This document shows positions 22,806-36,100 of a stretch of 57,071 nt of DNA, one piece after another (the stretch's first letter is position 1; each line of letters starts with the position of its first letter). The notes under the pieces are model-generated. The model worked only from the letters and a program-made list of their open reading frames with translations. It ran no database searches and was not told where the DNA came from. The stretch covers positions 1 through 57,071 of the forward strand of contig SGPM01000166.1 of NCBI GenBank assembly GCA_004802725.1, given 5' to 3'. The position numbers and the translations under genes are program-made. Origin of the DNA: Antrodiella citrinella. Its lineage: Eukaryota; Basidiomycota; Agaricomycetes; Polyporales; Steccherinaceae.

Positions 22806-24068
22806 ATGTCTTCATCTCTGTCTGCTAAAACTTATCTAGACATCGTTCAGGTCTGCGACAACTTCTCGGTCACCTCTCCCAGACGCGGATCGGAGGAGCC
22901 TGAAAACCTCGTATCGTGGAGGTTGTCCTCAGATCCTTTGTCTCCCGCTATCGGTCTCTTACGTCCAAGTGTAGTCGAGGAGTTGAAGAAGGAGGGCTCT
23001 GGAAGTTGGGTGTTCGTTGAGCACGATGATCGTCACAGCATCGCGTTCGCCTCTCACCTCGACACCCCAGCGAAGCGATCTGCAGTGATGAAAGAGTTAT
23101 GCGAGAGATGGAGGGATGCGGGCGTATTTCCTGAGCAGATGGGACCTAAAAAATGGAGGGCGGAGATGTATGCTGTTTACCGGAATTCGTTTGGACCTCT
23201 GGACTCACCCGCGGAAGGTGCTGATATTCAAGACGACAGCCGCAACTATGCGTTCATGATGGAACGCGCTGCGGCAGCCATTTTTGGCATTGTCACCTAT
23301 GGCATGCATTTGACCGTGTATCACGACGAGGTGATCGACGGTGAGCGGTCCTGCAAGATCTGGGTTCCTCGGCGCGCAAAGACGAAGCAGACTTGGCCGG
23401 GATTATTCGATAACACTGTCGCGGGAGGCATACCTTCCGGACTCTCTGTGTTCGAGTGTGCTGTGAAAGAAGCAATGGAGGAAGCCAGTGTCCCAGAGGA
23501 CATTGTGCGCAAGTACGCTCAAGCTGTCGGCTGTGTCAGTTACTTCTACCGGTGAGCTTTACGAGTTGTGAGTTACCCGTATACATACTGACTATAGCTT
23601 CATATAGGAATGACAATGGTTGGTTGCAACCTGAAGTCGAGTAGGTTCTATCTTCGTTGCGTTCCATAACGCATCCAATCATCGTGTACACAGGTACGTG
23701 TACGATCTTCGCATCCCATCTGATGTTCCCTTTGAGCCAAGACCGTCGGACGGCGAAGTTGAGTCCTTTGAGGTGCGCATGCTGCAACGCTGCTTTCAGC
23801 TACAACAATTACATTGCAATGATGCTCCAGTGTTTGTCTTTGGTCGATGTCATCCCTAAGATGCACGCCAAGCAGTTCAAGCCAAATTGCGCTATAGGTG
23901 AGCGTCAAATACACTCCTCTGTCTCGTTGCAAGTGCATTCCCTTACATCGTTCCGCAGTGCTCTTGGATTTCATGATTCGGCTTGGGTATGTCACACCGG
24001 AAAATGAGGCCAACTATCTGGAGATCGTTACTCGCATTCATGGCCGATTTGATCATGATCAATGGTGA
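22806..24068 (+). CDS. DUF4743-Nudix hydrolase (YJR142W-type)
   Basis: The first exon holds an N-terminal DUF4743-type region (YLDIVQVCDNF, then W-V-F-V-E and ERWRDAGVFPEQMGPKKWR) followed by the Nudix fold. The Nudix box reads GGIPSGLSVFECAVKEAMEEAS. It lacks the classical REU and has KEAMEEA, which is usual for this fungal branch. Downstream exons give VGCVSYFYR, NDNGWLQPEVEYVYDL and a C-terminal end YVTPENEANYLEIVTRIHG. The family is annotated as related to thiamine pyrophosphokinase N-termini and is thought to hydrolyse oxidised thiamine diphosphate analogues. That activity is family knowledge, not visible here. At least three introns interrupt the C-terminal half. Confidence 0.85.
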
Positions 24069-24360
24069 AATTTAGAGTGCAAGAATGAGTAGAGTAAACC
24101 AAACCCTGCAAACCCTGTACCAACTTCAATTTATATATACCACAACTCCCGTCTACATACTACTTTCAGCTCAGAGAGAATTCATAGCCAGTCTGTACTC
24201 ACTCAGAGGGAGTCCGAGTCAGACTCTCGTCGGACCCGCGTCTCAAAAACGCGTATGTCACGATCACGTGCTCAATGTCACTTAAAGCTCCCTTGGGGCG
24301 TGATGCTTGTTGTCCGCGACTCCGACGACGACCTCAGGCTGCTCGCGACTGTCGACAACA
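24069..24360. other. Intergenic, promoter of the BRCT gene
   Basis: 292 bp, no gene. The in-frame ATG at 24307 adds 18 low-complexity residues to the BRCT protein. The start at 24361 (MVKVFAGVRY) is preferred because the BRCT fold begins there. Confidence 0.4.
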
Positions 24361-27300
24361 ATGGTGAAAGTGTTTGCTGGTGTCCGCTATGCTCTTTCAA
24401 ACACGCTGAATGATACATTGGCTGGCCAACTGGCCACCCTCCTCGACGCCAATAGCGGTACACCTACTCTTCCCTCGGACGAAAAGCTTACCCATTACAT
24501 ATCCAATACCCTTCCCGCGACTCAACCTATCGATGAGCTCCCCGAAGAGTCCGACGCCTATATTGTGACATCTTTTTGGGTAGAGAGAAGTGTCATTCTG
24601 GCTGCACGACAGGACGAGTCGGGCTTCTCGCCTGACCCGTCTCTCATCTTCTCGGGAGTCATCGCGACTGCAACCGACTTATCCTACGCGGACCTCGATG
24701 TACTTTCTGCCGGTATCTCTGCTCTCGGTGGACAATGGCGCAGTGCGCTCACCAAGGACATCACGCACCTCTTCGCTCTGAGCACGGGGAGCGCGAAGTA
24801 CGAGACCTCACAGCAGTTTAAGGGCGACATGGACCTCAAGGTGGTCGTGCCACATTGGTTCGACGACTGTGTGCGTATAGGACAACAAATCGAACCAGGA
24901 CCGTACGAATGGCCGGATCCGAAGGTGTTTGCGCCGACGTGGGACAGGGAGGAAGCGGGGAAGAAGTCAAAGTTGCGGTCTCCGCAGAAGCTGTCGCCAG
25001 AGAAGTCCGCAATGTACGCATCTGTCTTCCAGAACGGCCCTCCACCGGAACCCAAGAACGTCTGGAAAGGCTTCAAGCTCATGCTGGACCTGGAGATGAA
25101 CGAAAGTCAGTTTGCGGCGCATGAGGCGGATATCACTCGGGAGGGCGGAGTTGTCGTGCATGAGGTCGAGGAGGCAGATATCTTGATTATGCGATACCGC
25201 TCTGGCCCAAACTTTGTCAAGGTACATAAACATACCTTGGAATGCTCTTTGTATTATATCTCATGAGTTGCACAGGCTTATAGGTTGAACAAGACGATTG
25301 GAACTCTGGCGTGGATGTGGTTCGTGAGAGCTACAAGCCGAATTTCTCGCCCGACTGAACAACTGCTGCATTACCCCGTTCCATACACCCCCATTGACGG
25401 ATTTTCCGAACATAAGATTACAATCACGAACTATACCGGCCCGGATCGTGAATACCTCAAGAAACTAATCACTATCCTCGGAGCCCAGTTTACTGCAGAT
25501 ATGACTGGCAACAACACGGTGGTCATTGCGGCCAGGTATGTGTTTTCAGATGGAAAATGAAGACCGATTGCTAATAACCTGAAAGTATGGAAGGCCAGAA
25601 GACACATAAGGCATTGTCCTGGAGCATTCCCGTCGTCAACCACGTATGGTTGGAGGACTGTTTCATCCAGTGGCGACACGTCGCTCAAGCTCACGACAAG
25701 TACACCTACTTCCCTCCTGGTGTTGATTTCGGGAAGTTGCTGGGGAAGAAGGGGTTGGGTCGCAGCGGATACGACCCATCAGAGCTTGAGCTCATTGAGA
25801 AAGAGGTTGTGGCACAGGAGGCGGGAGAGCCGATGCAGAGTAACAACGACGGGGACTCCCAGCTTCCTGCTACGGGTCAGAGTGCGAGGGAAGTGGAAGA
25901 CGTCGTTATGGCGGACGGAGATATGAGCATTGGCGCATTCTTGGATCACGACATGCAGATGGACGTCGACGATGAAGACCCATCTCCCAAGAAGAAGGCT
26001 CCGCCAAAGCCTAAGCGTGCGGCCGCAAAGCCCAAACCAGTCCCTAAATCAAAACCAGTCTCCAAGGCGAAACCCGCTTCACGCAATGGTCGTTCCGCCA
26101 CCGAGGCAGACGAAGACGACGCGCCCCCGAACGCTGGCTCTGAGAACGAGAACGAGCAACCACCGCCGGAGTCTCCTACAATTACTCGACTACGTGTCAA
26201 GCGTGGAGTTACAACCAAGAAGAAGCAGACAACGATTCAGTCTGACGATGACGAGCCGGTCGTTGTGGTGTCGTCGTCTAAGACAAAGTCGCCTGCGAAG
26301 AAGTCTGTTCCACAGGACGACGACGACGAGAGCGACGCGCCTCCGAAAGCCGAACGCAAATCTACAGTCAAGCGGACGTACGGGTCGTCATCGAAGAGAC
26401 AAGTACCGGCGGACGAGACCGACCTTGAAGCGACGCCTCCCCCGAAGTCACCCTCGAAATCATCCTTGAGTACTCCCAAACGCACCGTCTCTGTACTGGT
26501 CCCAACTTATGACCAAGTCAAGTCGGCGTCCAAGAACTCGCCGTCGAAAACAGGCCGGACAGTGTCCTTCCGCGCTCAGGCCCACGAAACTGCTTCTGCC
26601 TCGCCCAAACGCAGTCGCGTGATGAAGAGCAAACCTGGTCCTTCATCGGGATCGCCACCTCCCTCTGTTTCCCCACCTCCGCTTGACAAACGAACGCGGA
26701 AAACCAGCGACACTCGCCGTCCAGAAACACCTGCTGGGCCGAGCAACCTCATGGGGACACCTGCTACCTTGACTCGATCCCCCTCCAGGAGGTCCGCTGC
26801 GACGAAGGCGACTCAGAGATTGCGAGAAGAGATCATGCCCGACGTGCTCAACTTCGCCAAGGAGCTAAAGAGTGGGAACATCAAATCCATGTGGGACAAG
26901 TCCCGAGCTTCTGCGAAGAAGACGAAGGAGCTGCTCAAGGGGAAGAAGAGGCTGTCTATGGGTGATGGGGACGACGAGGAGGGGGAGCCTGATGAGGAAG
27001 AACAGCCGGAGAAGAAGAAGAGACGGAAGTCTGCTACGGGGGCCAAGGTGACTGGGAAGGGCAAGGGCAAAGCTGAAGCGGAGGAGTCGGGTGAGGAGGA
27101 GGTTGAAGAGTCAGTTTCGGAGCAGCCTGTGAAGAAAGTGGAGAAGGCGACTACGGCGACGGGCAAGAAGAGGTATGGTTTTTGCGGCTATCGTCCTAGA
27201 AGCTGGCTGATTATAGTCGTCAATAGCGGACAAATCAGTAAGAAGGATCCGGCGAGCATTGTCATCATGACCACGCAGGTTACCTTGTCTGACGACGTTC

Positions 27301-28035
27301 AAAAGGTACGTCGTGTTTCCTATGACTCCTCTGCATGTATGCCCATCTATGCCTCTCAGGTGATGACGAAGCTTGGAGTGAAGTTCACCACCAAGCCGTC
27401 TGAATGCACTCATCTTGTCGCCAAGAGTATTGTGCGGACGGAGAAGTTCCTGTGTGCAATGGCCGCCGGCCCTATCATTGTTACGGATAAGTGGGTGCAC
27501 ACGTGTGTACGAACGAAGCACATCCTTGGTAAGTTGATCCCTCATTTGACCTCGCGTTCTTCATCCTAATTATTTCATGCAGTCGAAGATGACTTCCTGC
27601 TCCATGATGCGCAGGGCGAAGCAAAGTACAGCTTCACTCTTGCGGATGCACTAGAGCGAGCTCGGACCAGCGGGGGGAAGCTCTTCGCCGGCATGACCTT
27701 TCTGCTCACTCCTAGGCTGCCTATGGAAGTCAAGATCCTCAAGGCCGTTGTTCTTGCCAGTGGCGGGCAGGTACGCACATGCCTTCTTTGACTTGCACAC
27801 TGTTGATGCTTATGTCTGACTGATGCAGACCACCATTAACTCCACTCCCACTCAGCGCACGATGAAAAACAACACCACCAAATTTGTAATCTCATGTCCT
27901 GCTGATGTGTCTATCTGGAGAGGACTCGCCGAACAGGGTTGCCACATTTACTCACCAGAGCTTCTTCTTAATAGTGCTTTGCGCCAGGAGATCGATTGGG
28001 ACAACCCTAGTAATAAAGTCGATGGGTCTTATTAG
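24361..28035 (+). CDS. Multi-BRCT DNA-damage scaffold, RTT107/Brc1-like
   Basis: A large nuclear protein with an N-terminal set of BRCT repeats, a long linker and a C-terminal BRCT pair. Visible BRCT cores include DAYIVTSFWVERS, THLFALSTGS with VVVPHWFDDCVRIG, VWKGFKLMLDLEMNESQF, the segment DGFSEHKITITNYTGPDREYLKKL and IPVVNHVWLEDCFIQW. The linker (about 26000-27100) is Pro/Ser/Lys/Asp-rich with many SP/TP sites. The end pair contains CTHLVAKSIVRTEKFLCAM, VTDKWVHTC and LFAGMTFLLTP. It closes with a BRCT ending YSPELLLNSALRQEIDW. In yeasts this architecture (N-terminal cluster plus a C-terminal gamma-H2A-binding pair) defines Rtt107/Brc1, acting at stalled forks with Slx4 and Smc5-6. Function is by architecture. 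Introns split exons near 25220, 25536, 27172, 27305, 27528 and 27772. Confidence 0.85.
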
Positions 28036-28563
28036 TTGTACATTGTTATTTATTTTTTGTCTTGGATCCGTTGTAAGTTGTAACCGTGCAAAATATGTCC
28101 TTGGTTCAAGCTTGGCTGAGTCTCCCCTCATCTTTGTGGTGCGCTCGCAATCACCGCTCGCTTACCGCGGTGTCGAGCGCTTCAACGCTCTCATTGCAAT
28201 CATAGATCCACTCCTTTGACTCATCATGTTAGCAGTTCCATGTTGACACTTTCCTCCACATATGGCATATCTTTCCAACTCTCTCCTCAAACATGCGGAA
28301 TTGTCAAACTTTCTGCATGTTCGTGGACACACTGAGCTCCTTACATACGTGTAAGTCATCTCTATCACCGATCAGCATTCTCATTGCTGCCAACTGAGTG
28401 AGAGTCTTCAGAATAGCAGAGACTCGTTTGGTCCAATCTAATTCAGCTATTTTTTCCTCATGCACTCTTGAATCAATTGAGATCGCGATGGTGCAGCACG
28501 GGTCAACGTAGCGTCGGATCCTGGCGCGTGTCCACAAATGATATCACCATGCTTCCAAAGGAG

Positions 28564-28571
28564 TATATATA
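28564..28571 (+). promoter_or_regulatory. TATA box of the questin-oxidase-like gene
   Basis: TATATATA, 53 bp upstream of ATG 28617. Confidence 0.5.
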
Positions 28572-28616
28572 CCAGAGCATTGTTCTCTCGTTGGGCATCC
28601 CTCTTACATCTCAACC

Positions 28617-30397
28617 ATGAACACTCCCAAAGACAAGCTCGACGCGCTCTTTCCGGCCCCTGCACCTGCACCCAGAGCATCCGCGCTCACCCCGGTGCGC
28701 CTCGCAGGACCGTCTCCAAAGTCTGCAACGGAGCTCATCGAGCTCATGCAAGACAACCATAAAAGATTGCACATCTTCTTTAACGACAAGCAGTTCCATA
28801 AGTAAGTACTCTCCTCGCATGTGGACGCGTGTACTCATCGTGTAATCCATCCAGCCATGTCACTCACCATCTTCTAGCGATCCATTCTATGGGCGCCGAT
28901 CCCGTCCTTCTCAAAGCTGCTTATGCCACGCATATCGCATATCAAAGGCCGGCCATCCCCTCGCCAAACGCTATTGACACAAACAACTACAAGGAATTCT
29001 TGGGGGACGAAAGGTACGGAGATGGCTTTGGAATGGGACATGTGTATTCACGACGCGTTATAGATATTATCAGGCGTACCTTCAGTTCTTCTCGGACCTC
29101 TTGCTTGTCAAAGGTCCTGCCTCGGTGTTTGAGGAATACTTCATGTCCAAAGATGCTAATTTGGTTCCAGCCAAAGGAAACGGCAACGAAGGGCCTCAGC
29201 TACTTGGAAGGTTCTTGGGCGGATTCTTACACCCGTTGATTCACTCCGGCTACGGGGCCGAATTTGGACAACTCGGAATGTGGGCAGAAGGTGCACTTGC
29301 TTCGTTCAATGTGTTCATTTCTTTGGGCTCATGCTCTTGTCTTGTTAGGTTTCGCGGAGGCGTGCGTGCAAGGTCCACTCCCACCTGGCATCATTCCGGA
29401 TTCTCTTTTCGAGGGCACGGTCCCGAGTATCCTGTCTCGTGTCACATCGCTTACGTTGTCGAACAGGCCTGAGACAGAAGTCAAGTCGATTCACGCGCTG
29501 GCCATCTTGGGTCGAGTTGCAAAGGATCCGGCTTTCGATCCCTCTCTCATTGGGTTGCCCCCGACAGACGGAAACTCGATCGATCGCGTGGTTGAGGCCT
29601 GCAAAGACAATATTGCCAAATTGTTGGACGAATGGACTGTCGGAGCCACCCGCGAGGAATTAGACAAGAAGATCGAGGAAGTGATCTGGATGAACGCAGT
29701 GATCTACGGTGTTGGTGGTTGGGGTGGTAGGGCTCATTCTGATGATCCAAACAAGGAATTCAATGGCGATTTCTTCACGTAAATATGTGTTCTTTTCGTC
29801 GCAGTTCGTGAGGCTAATTCACTTCGCAGGATGCATCTCGTCACTTCTTCGCTCTTCATATCATCGCTTACCACCTACCTCCCACCGGCCACAGCTGCAT
29901 CCTTCCTGCGAACCTATTTTATCACCTCTATCGTGCTCTATGTCGCTCGTGGCCGTCCAGCTCTTCCCATCTCCGACTTCTTTGCGTCTGTCTCGGACGC
30001 ACCCACTCCTCCTGGCTCGCAGCCGACTCCGACTCAGGAAGTGTTCACTCCAGAGGTTGGGCACCCCAACCCTCCCGAGGCCAAGAAGAACTGGCTGACA
30101 GCAGGAGGAGACAAGGTCGTCATCCCGAATCCATGGCTTACGATCACCCAATCGACAATGGTGCATCCTGACGAGCATCTGTGCAAGGCTCAGAGGTCGC
30201 TGTTGCAATTCGCATCAATGTTCGGCGCTACGGCGCCTGGCTACTTCTCGTCCCTCAAAGGTGACCTCGAAGGTGTAGACGTCTTGGACGGGACGTTGTT
30301 CGTGCGTACAGCAGGCTTGACTGCCAATCGGTTGGGATGGGTGAGGGAAGGCCAGGCCCAGAAGTCATGGGATCATGATGGATTTTTCAAGAATTGA
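28617..30397 (+). CDS. Questin oxidase-like protein (AflY/GedK family)
   Basis: Starts MNTPKDKLDALFP and splices through HNHVTHHLLAIHSMGAD, YKEFLGDERY, FFSDLLLVKGPASVFEEYF, GRFLGGFLHPLIHSGYGAEFG, MWAEG joined to FAEACVQGP, then DFFTMHLVTSSLFISSL and a C-terminal end KSWDHDGFFKN. Conserved His-rich helical motifs (HHLLAIHSMG, HPLIHSGYG, MHLVT) are those of questin oxidase family proteins, which carry out Baeyer-Villiger-type or related oxidative ring cleavage in fungal polyketide pathways without a flavin motif. Many basidiomycetes carry stand-alone copies, and no polyketide synthase is in this window, so a role in a pathway is not implied. The reductase gene at 31289 lies downstream on the same strand. 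Confidence 0.88.
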
Positions 30398-31288
30398 GTG
30401 GACCCTAGCTAGGTTTGCATAGACTGGAAGGAACAATGTCAATACCGTCTTTGGAAAGCAAGTGTACGATAGCAACGGAACAAACCAGTTCTCTGCAATA
30501 TGAAATGTATTTTATGTATGTTTAGGAACACACGCGTTTCCTCCTCTTGTTTCGAGACAATCCCCACATCAGTGTGCAATCTTACCTGCGCTGGTTTTAA
30601 ATTCGACAATCCAACCCTTGAAGAGGTATAACATTGGATCACAGGATCAGCGCCCTGCGTACGTGGCGTTGTATCAATGTTACTCGGTTCCTCACTCATG
30701 ACTTCTTCTGCAGGTCGTAAGACTCATTTCTTGAAGTGGACACCACAGCTCTCAGGCTATTACGATACCGATGGTGTCCAAGAAATCATTCTGCTCCCCA
30801 CGGGTGCCAATCCTCGTATTATCGCAAGCACGACATCGTGATCCCAATGAACCAGCATTCACCGTGAAACTCGGGAATTGTGTCCTACGCCCGGAGGACC
30901 TGGAGAGCTAGAACTTATCATTCAACGGCGAACCTAGGTGTATCCTGCAGCTGAATGCCAGCTTCACCGTTGCACGAACCGCTGCCAAATAGACCGGAGG
31001 TCAGACACAGCCTTCAAGAGGTCTCCGAGAAGATCGGGATTTGTGTGCAGTTCCGCCACTTTCCAGTAGGTTTGTTATTTCAAGACGAATCAGCGAGGCG
31101 GCTCCGGAGGCCTAACAGACGCAACCCTGAACCGTACCATGTACGCGTGATACAATGACTCCGCGGCATCGATATTGCACGCTACGGCAATGTCAAGGCG
31201 ACAGTGGCAACTGGCGGCGTATGCAGTGCTATAAGAACGCCGACTCGAGGGATCATTTGTCTCAACACAAGCACAAGCACTTTCCGCC
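30398..31288. other. 0.9-kb interval without a supported gene
   Basis: Short frames only. Nothing splices to a recognisable protein. The right end is the promoter of the reductase gene at 31289. Confidence 0.4.
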
Positions 31289-32736
31289 ATGTCAGCCAAG
31301 ATCAACATTCTCTTCCTCGGTGCCACAGGTGAGCAACCTTGAGCCCCCACTATCTCGAAGTTAGCTCATCGCCTGTATGTTTCAGGTTACATCGGAGGAT
31401 CGGTCCTCGATTCCCTGTTAGACCATCCTAAAGTCTCTCAGCTTGAGATCACTGCATTTGTGCACTCTGAGGAGAAGGCGAAGAAGCTCAACGCCGCGTC
31501 TCTTGGTGTTAAGGCTATCTCTGGACCGTTGTCGACGCTTGAAGAAGCTTGTGCTAATGTTGATGTCGTTTTCAATACTGTATGTCCCCATGCGAGTACC
31601 TCGAATTGTGCGCGCGCTCAGCTTCGATTTCGACCTACAGGCGTCCGCCGATGACTTGCCCCTCACGGAAGCTATTCTCGCTGGTGCAAGGAAGCGGCTC
31701 GCGAACGGAAAGCCACATTTGATCCTCATTCATACTGTGCGTCGTCAACTACCGCGTATCTCAATCATAAGTTCTAATTCGTTGAATTTTTGATTAGTCC
31801 GGTACAGGTATGGTTTCGAACGATAAGGCGAACACACCGTCCATCATGGACTGATATTCTCTGCAGGTGTCGTCTCCGATAATGCTATGGGCGAACATCC
31901 GGGCGAGTCCTTTGACGATTTGAAGGACGAGGCGACGCTCGACAATCTTCCGGTAGAGAAATGGCATCGCAATGTTGATATTCCCATCGCAGCGGCACAC
32001 GAGGAAGGTCAGTAACATCTGACGAAGCTTGAAAAATGTGCACTCACTGATGCCCTCATGTTTTGACACGCAGGAATTGTTAAAGCCTATATCATTGCAC
32101 CTTCTCTCATCTGGGGATTGGCCACTGGACGATTCGTGGACGCTGGCCTCCAGAACCCTGTCCTTACGAGTTTGAAGTTCGTCGGATGGATTATGAAGCC
32201 CCGTGGTATATTCGGAGCCGTGGGGCCTCAACTCAACGCTTGGACTACCGTTGAGATCCATGAAGGTACGTCACCTGTCAGTATGAGTGTGATTATGATA
32301 ATGACGTCTTTCGCGCAGTCTCCCAGTTATATATGATCCTGTTCACTGCTGTTGTCATTGATAACAAGGAGATCGCTGGTGGGAAAGCGTATTATTTCGC
32401 TGGTAGCGACGACGCCGTCGCCAAAGACTTCATGTCCAGGATGGCAGTCGCCATGCACAAATATGGTGCCTTGAAGACTGCTGAAATCACTCCGTTTACT
32501 CCGGATGAAATAGCAGCGGTATGTACTATTTCTTGCTCGCTCACTCAAAGTGCATGTCATTGATGACGGGTGTTGGGTATTGATAGACACCTATCATTAC
32601 TGCATTTGCTGCCAATTCACGCGCGACGGACACTCGGTCGCGCTCCCTCGGGTGGAAGCCTGTCCGTACGGCCAAGGATTTCTTGGAAAGCATTGACGCG
32701 TCGGTGAAGGTCTTGGCTGCTCAGTTGAACGCATGA
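31289..32736 (+). CDS. NAD(P)-binding reductase, NmrA/epimerase-like
   Basis: The first exon MSAKINILFLGATG joins to YIGGSVLDSLLDHP, giving the dinucleotide-binding loop GATGYIGG. Further exons give VKAISGPLSTLEEACANVDVVFNT, ARKRLANGKPHLILIHTSGTG, DNAMGEHPGESFDD, IVKAYIIAPSLIWG and a C-terminal half ending DASVKVLAAQLNA. This is the pattern of atypical extended SDRs (NAD-dependent epimerase or NmrA-like) common in basidiomycetes. No Tyr-x-x-x-Lys pair is evident, so a sensor or atypical reductase role is as likely as catalysis. About six short introns. It follows the questin-oxidase-like gene in the same orientation. Confidence 0.85.
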
Positions 32737-33124
32737 GTTACTGACAGATTGAAGACATGTATACGCTGTAATACATTGTTTATGCAGTGCTCTAGTCTTA
32801 CTGTTCGCGATGAGACCACTGAGGATGAGCTAAGCACCATGACGTACACGAAGGGAAATCCAGAGATAGTCGCACGTAATGTTATCACTCAAAAAGCATA
32901 ACAAATGATGTGATCGGGTTACCATATTGGGCGCTGCTTATCGAGGTGGCCCATTCGACTCTGACTCTCGAATCAAGCTCTCTCTCAGGAACTTCATGAT
33001 ATCTTTCTGCCGCGTTCATGCATAGAAACGGCCACCGTCGAGTTTCTTTTCTTCACAATTAGTCCATCACTGTCTACTTCAAAGATCACGACAACACACA
33101 GAGTACACCGTTCACAAGAGATCA
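32737..33124. other. Intergenic, promoter of ATG1
   Basis: 388 bp, no gene seen. Confidence 0.45.
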
Positions 33125-36100
33125 ATGCCGCCAGCTGCGGTCTCGCCAGCAACAACCACTCGACGTACTCCAAGTTCTCAGACGTCTGACCGCGCGTCGC
33201 AGAAGCGTGCGGAAGACGAGGAGCTGCGGCCGTACGTCATTGTCAGCGATCTCGGAAAGGGGAGCTTCGCGACAGTCTATCGGGGATACCATGAGGTATG
33301 TACATGCAATCACGATGCTCTCCTGACGGCTCACAATGTTCCAAACAGCAAACACACGACGAAGTCGCTATCAAGACTGTCAACAGAAGTGGTTTGACCC
33401 AGAAACTGTTTGAGAATTTGCAGGGGGAGATTGAGATATTGAAGGCCCTATCGCATAGGCATATTACGAAGCTGCTGGACATTGTGGTACGTCCTCATTT
33501 CAACCTCTGCGATACGTTGCTGACGTGTGTTCATTGCAGCAAAGCGAGCGCAACGTATACCTCATCATTGAATTCTGCGCTGGGGGCGACTTGTCCAACT
33601 ATATCAAGAAGCGAGGTCGAGTGGAGGGTCTTGAATATGTCCCGTCGCCTGGTGCTGGACCGACGTACTACCCACATCCGCCGAGCGGGGGACTTAATGA
33701 GATTGTTGTGCGGAGCTTCTTACGCCAACTAGGTGCGTATCCCTGCTACTCCGGAAGCAGCTGCACCCATTAACTTCGTTACGTTACGATGTCCACAGCG
33801 CGCGCTCTGAAGTTCCTTCGACATCGAAACTTGATTCACAGAGATATCAAGCCACAGGTTCGTCGTTATGCATGTGTATTTGCTGCCTCTACTGACTGAT
33901 TCACAGAATCTTCTGCTGACACCTGCACCTCCTGAGGAACTCGCGAGGGGACACCCGCTCGGTGTACCTATATTGAAGGTAGCAGATTTTGGTTTTGCTC
34001 GGTCTCTTCCTCAGGCTATGATGGCGGAAACGTTGTGTGGTTCGCCGTGAGTAATCTCCCATTAACCATTATCGCTCCTCTCACATTATTCTCAGGCTGT
34101 ACATGGCTCCTGAGATCCTGCGGTACGAGAAGTATGACGCGAAAGCGGACCTATGGTCTGTTGGAGCGGTATTGTACGAGATGGCAGTCGGCAAGCCGCC
34201 GTTCCGCGCACAGAACCACATTGAGCTTATCAAGAAGATTGACAGCTCGAAGGGCGTGAAATTCCCGGACGAGGACGCACAGCTTGTTGCAAAGAAACAG
34301 GCTGAAGGCGAGGAGCTGAAACCAGTGCCCAGCGACGTCAAGAAACTCATTCGGAGCTTGTTGAAGCGCCTGCCGGCGGAGCGGTCTAGCTTTGACGACT
34401 TCTTTGGGAGCACTGCGCTTGCGAGGTCGAAGTTTCCGAGGCCCTCGCGCGACGCACCGCCTGCACCAGTTGCCGAGGATGAGGACACTGGTAGTGCTGA
34501 GCAATCGTCTATGCCTGAGCACCACCGCGTCATTCCACCAGAGGTGTTGGATCCGAAGGCGATGATCCCTCCCAGTCGGTTCAATTTCAGAAAGCGCGAT
34601 GTGGGTGATGGGTCCAGGGAAAGGTACGAGGCATTTTGTATCCAGTTCAGAGTAACGTCTCAGCCACGTAGTATTAGTAACGGTATTGCGGAAGTACCGA
34701 GGTCACCCGTGCGGGTACTAATCTCGATACCGGACGACGTAACGACCAAAGCAGCGTCAGGACACGGTTCCGCTATTCCCGGAGAGACGGACGAGGATGG
34801 ATTGCTGCGGCGGGAATATGTCCTTGTCGACGATCGACAAGCGGTAGAGATTAATCGCGCTGTGGATGGTACGTATATGTCATTTCGAATGATGGAGCCG
34901 ATGCTCACCTTGATTATCATGTTACGTAGAAATTCACGCAGCGCGACGGCGTCCTCTGAAGGATCGTAAATCAGCGTCTCCGGCTGTCGAGGACCAAGTC
35001 TCGCCTGTCGCGGAGTACCCTGCTGCGTTCGAAACTTCAGAAGGAGCTGGTCCTATCAGCTTCCCTCCTCCTCCCAACCCTAACGCACCCCAGTTGTCGT
35101 CGTCACCGTCCAGCGTCGGATCACGAACTGCCTCCAACGCGCTCACGCGAGCGCTGAACCTGGCCTCGAAGAAGTTGTTTGGATCACCCAATGCGCGAAC
35201 TTCACCTCATTACCGAGACTATACCACGTCGTCATCTCCTAGGAGGCAGCAGATCCTGTCGTCGAAGGGAGTAGGCCTTGGATTAGACTTCGAGGGGATC
35301 CATGATCCGTCGGAAGATGGGCTGCTAGCAGCGCTGGAGGAGATGGCGCAGAAGACGGAGGTATTGACGCACTGGGCGGATGAGATGTACGAGTTTGTGA
35401 AAGCCGTACCACAGAGTAAGTCTGGCAATTATCTACTTTGACCAACGCCGCTCATTGTGCCACCCGTTTATTTGTTATAGAGCCGCTGCCAGATCCGAGC
35501 AAGTTCACACGGAGAGATGGAGAGCCGGAGCGACATGCTGCGCGGCGCAAGAATGCAGACATCCAGGCGGAATACAATGCCGTGACCTGCGTTGCGTTAT
35601 ACATGCTCCTCATGGAGTTCTCTCAGAAAGGCATTGACAAACTGAAGAAGTTCCACGACGACATGCAGAAACGTGATCCCGATGGCGAGTTGGAAGTCAG
35701 CGAAGGGTTCGATGAAGGTGAGGATATGACTTCATTTTGTGTGATCAACAGCGTCATTCACTAATTATGATTACCCTGCAGCTCTGACATGGTTCAAGGA
35801 TCACTTTATCAAGTGCCACGACCGAGCGGCGCAAGTCAAGACCTGGCTGCCGGCTCAATACGCGGGACCTCCAACGTTTTTGGATCAGCTGGTATACGAT
35901 CGCGCTTTGCATCTGAGTCGGACCGCTGCTCGGAAGGAGCTTCTCGATCAAGCTACAGCTCCGGATGAATGTGAGAAGTTGTACGAAGAGTCTCTGTGGT
36001 GTCTGTATGCACTTCAAGATGATCTATTGCAAAGCGACAATCCATTCATGGAGGAAGACCGAACTACCATTGCTACCTGTAAGTCGTTTCATACGTGCAA

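Noticed and set aside
26237..27166. Long minus-strand frames opposite the BRCT protein linker.
   Set aside because: They are Ser/Thr/Pro-rich mirror images of the Lys/Asp-rich linker, without domains.
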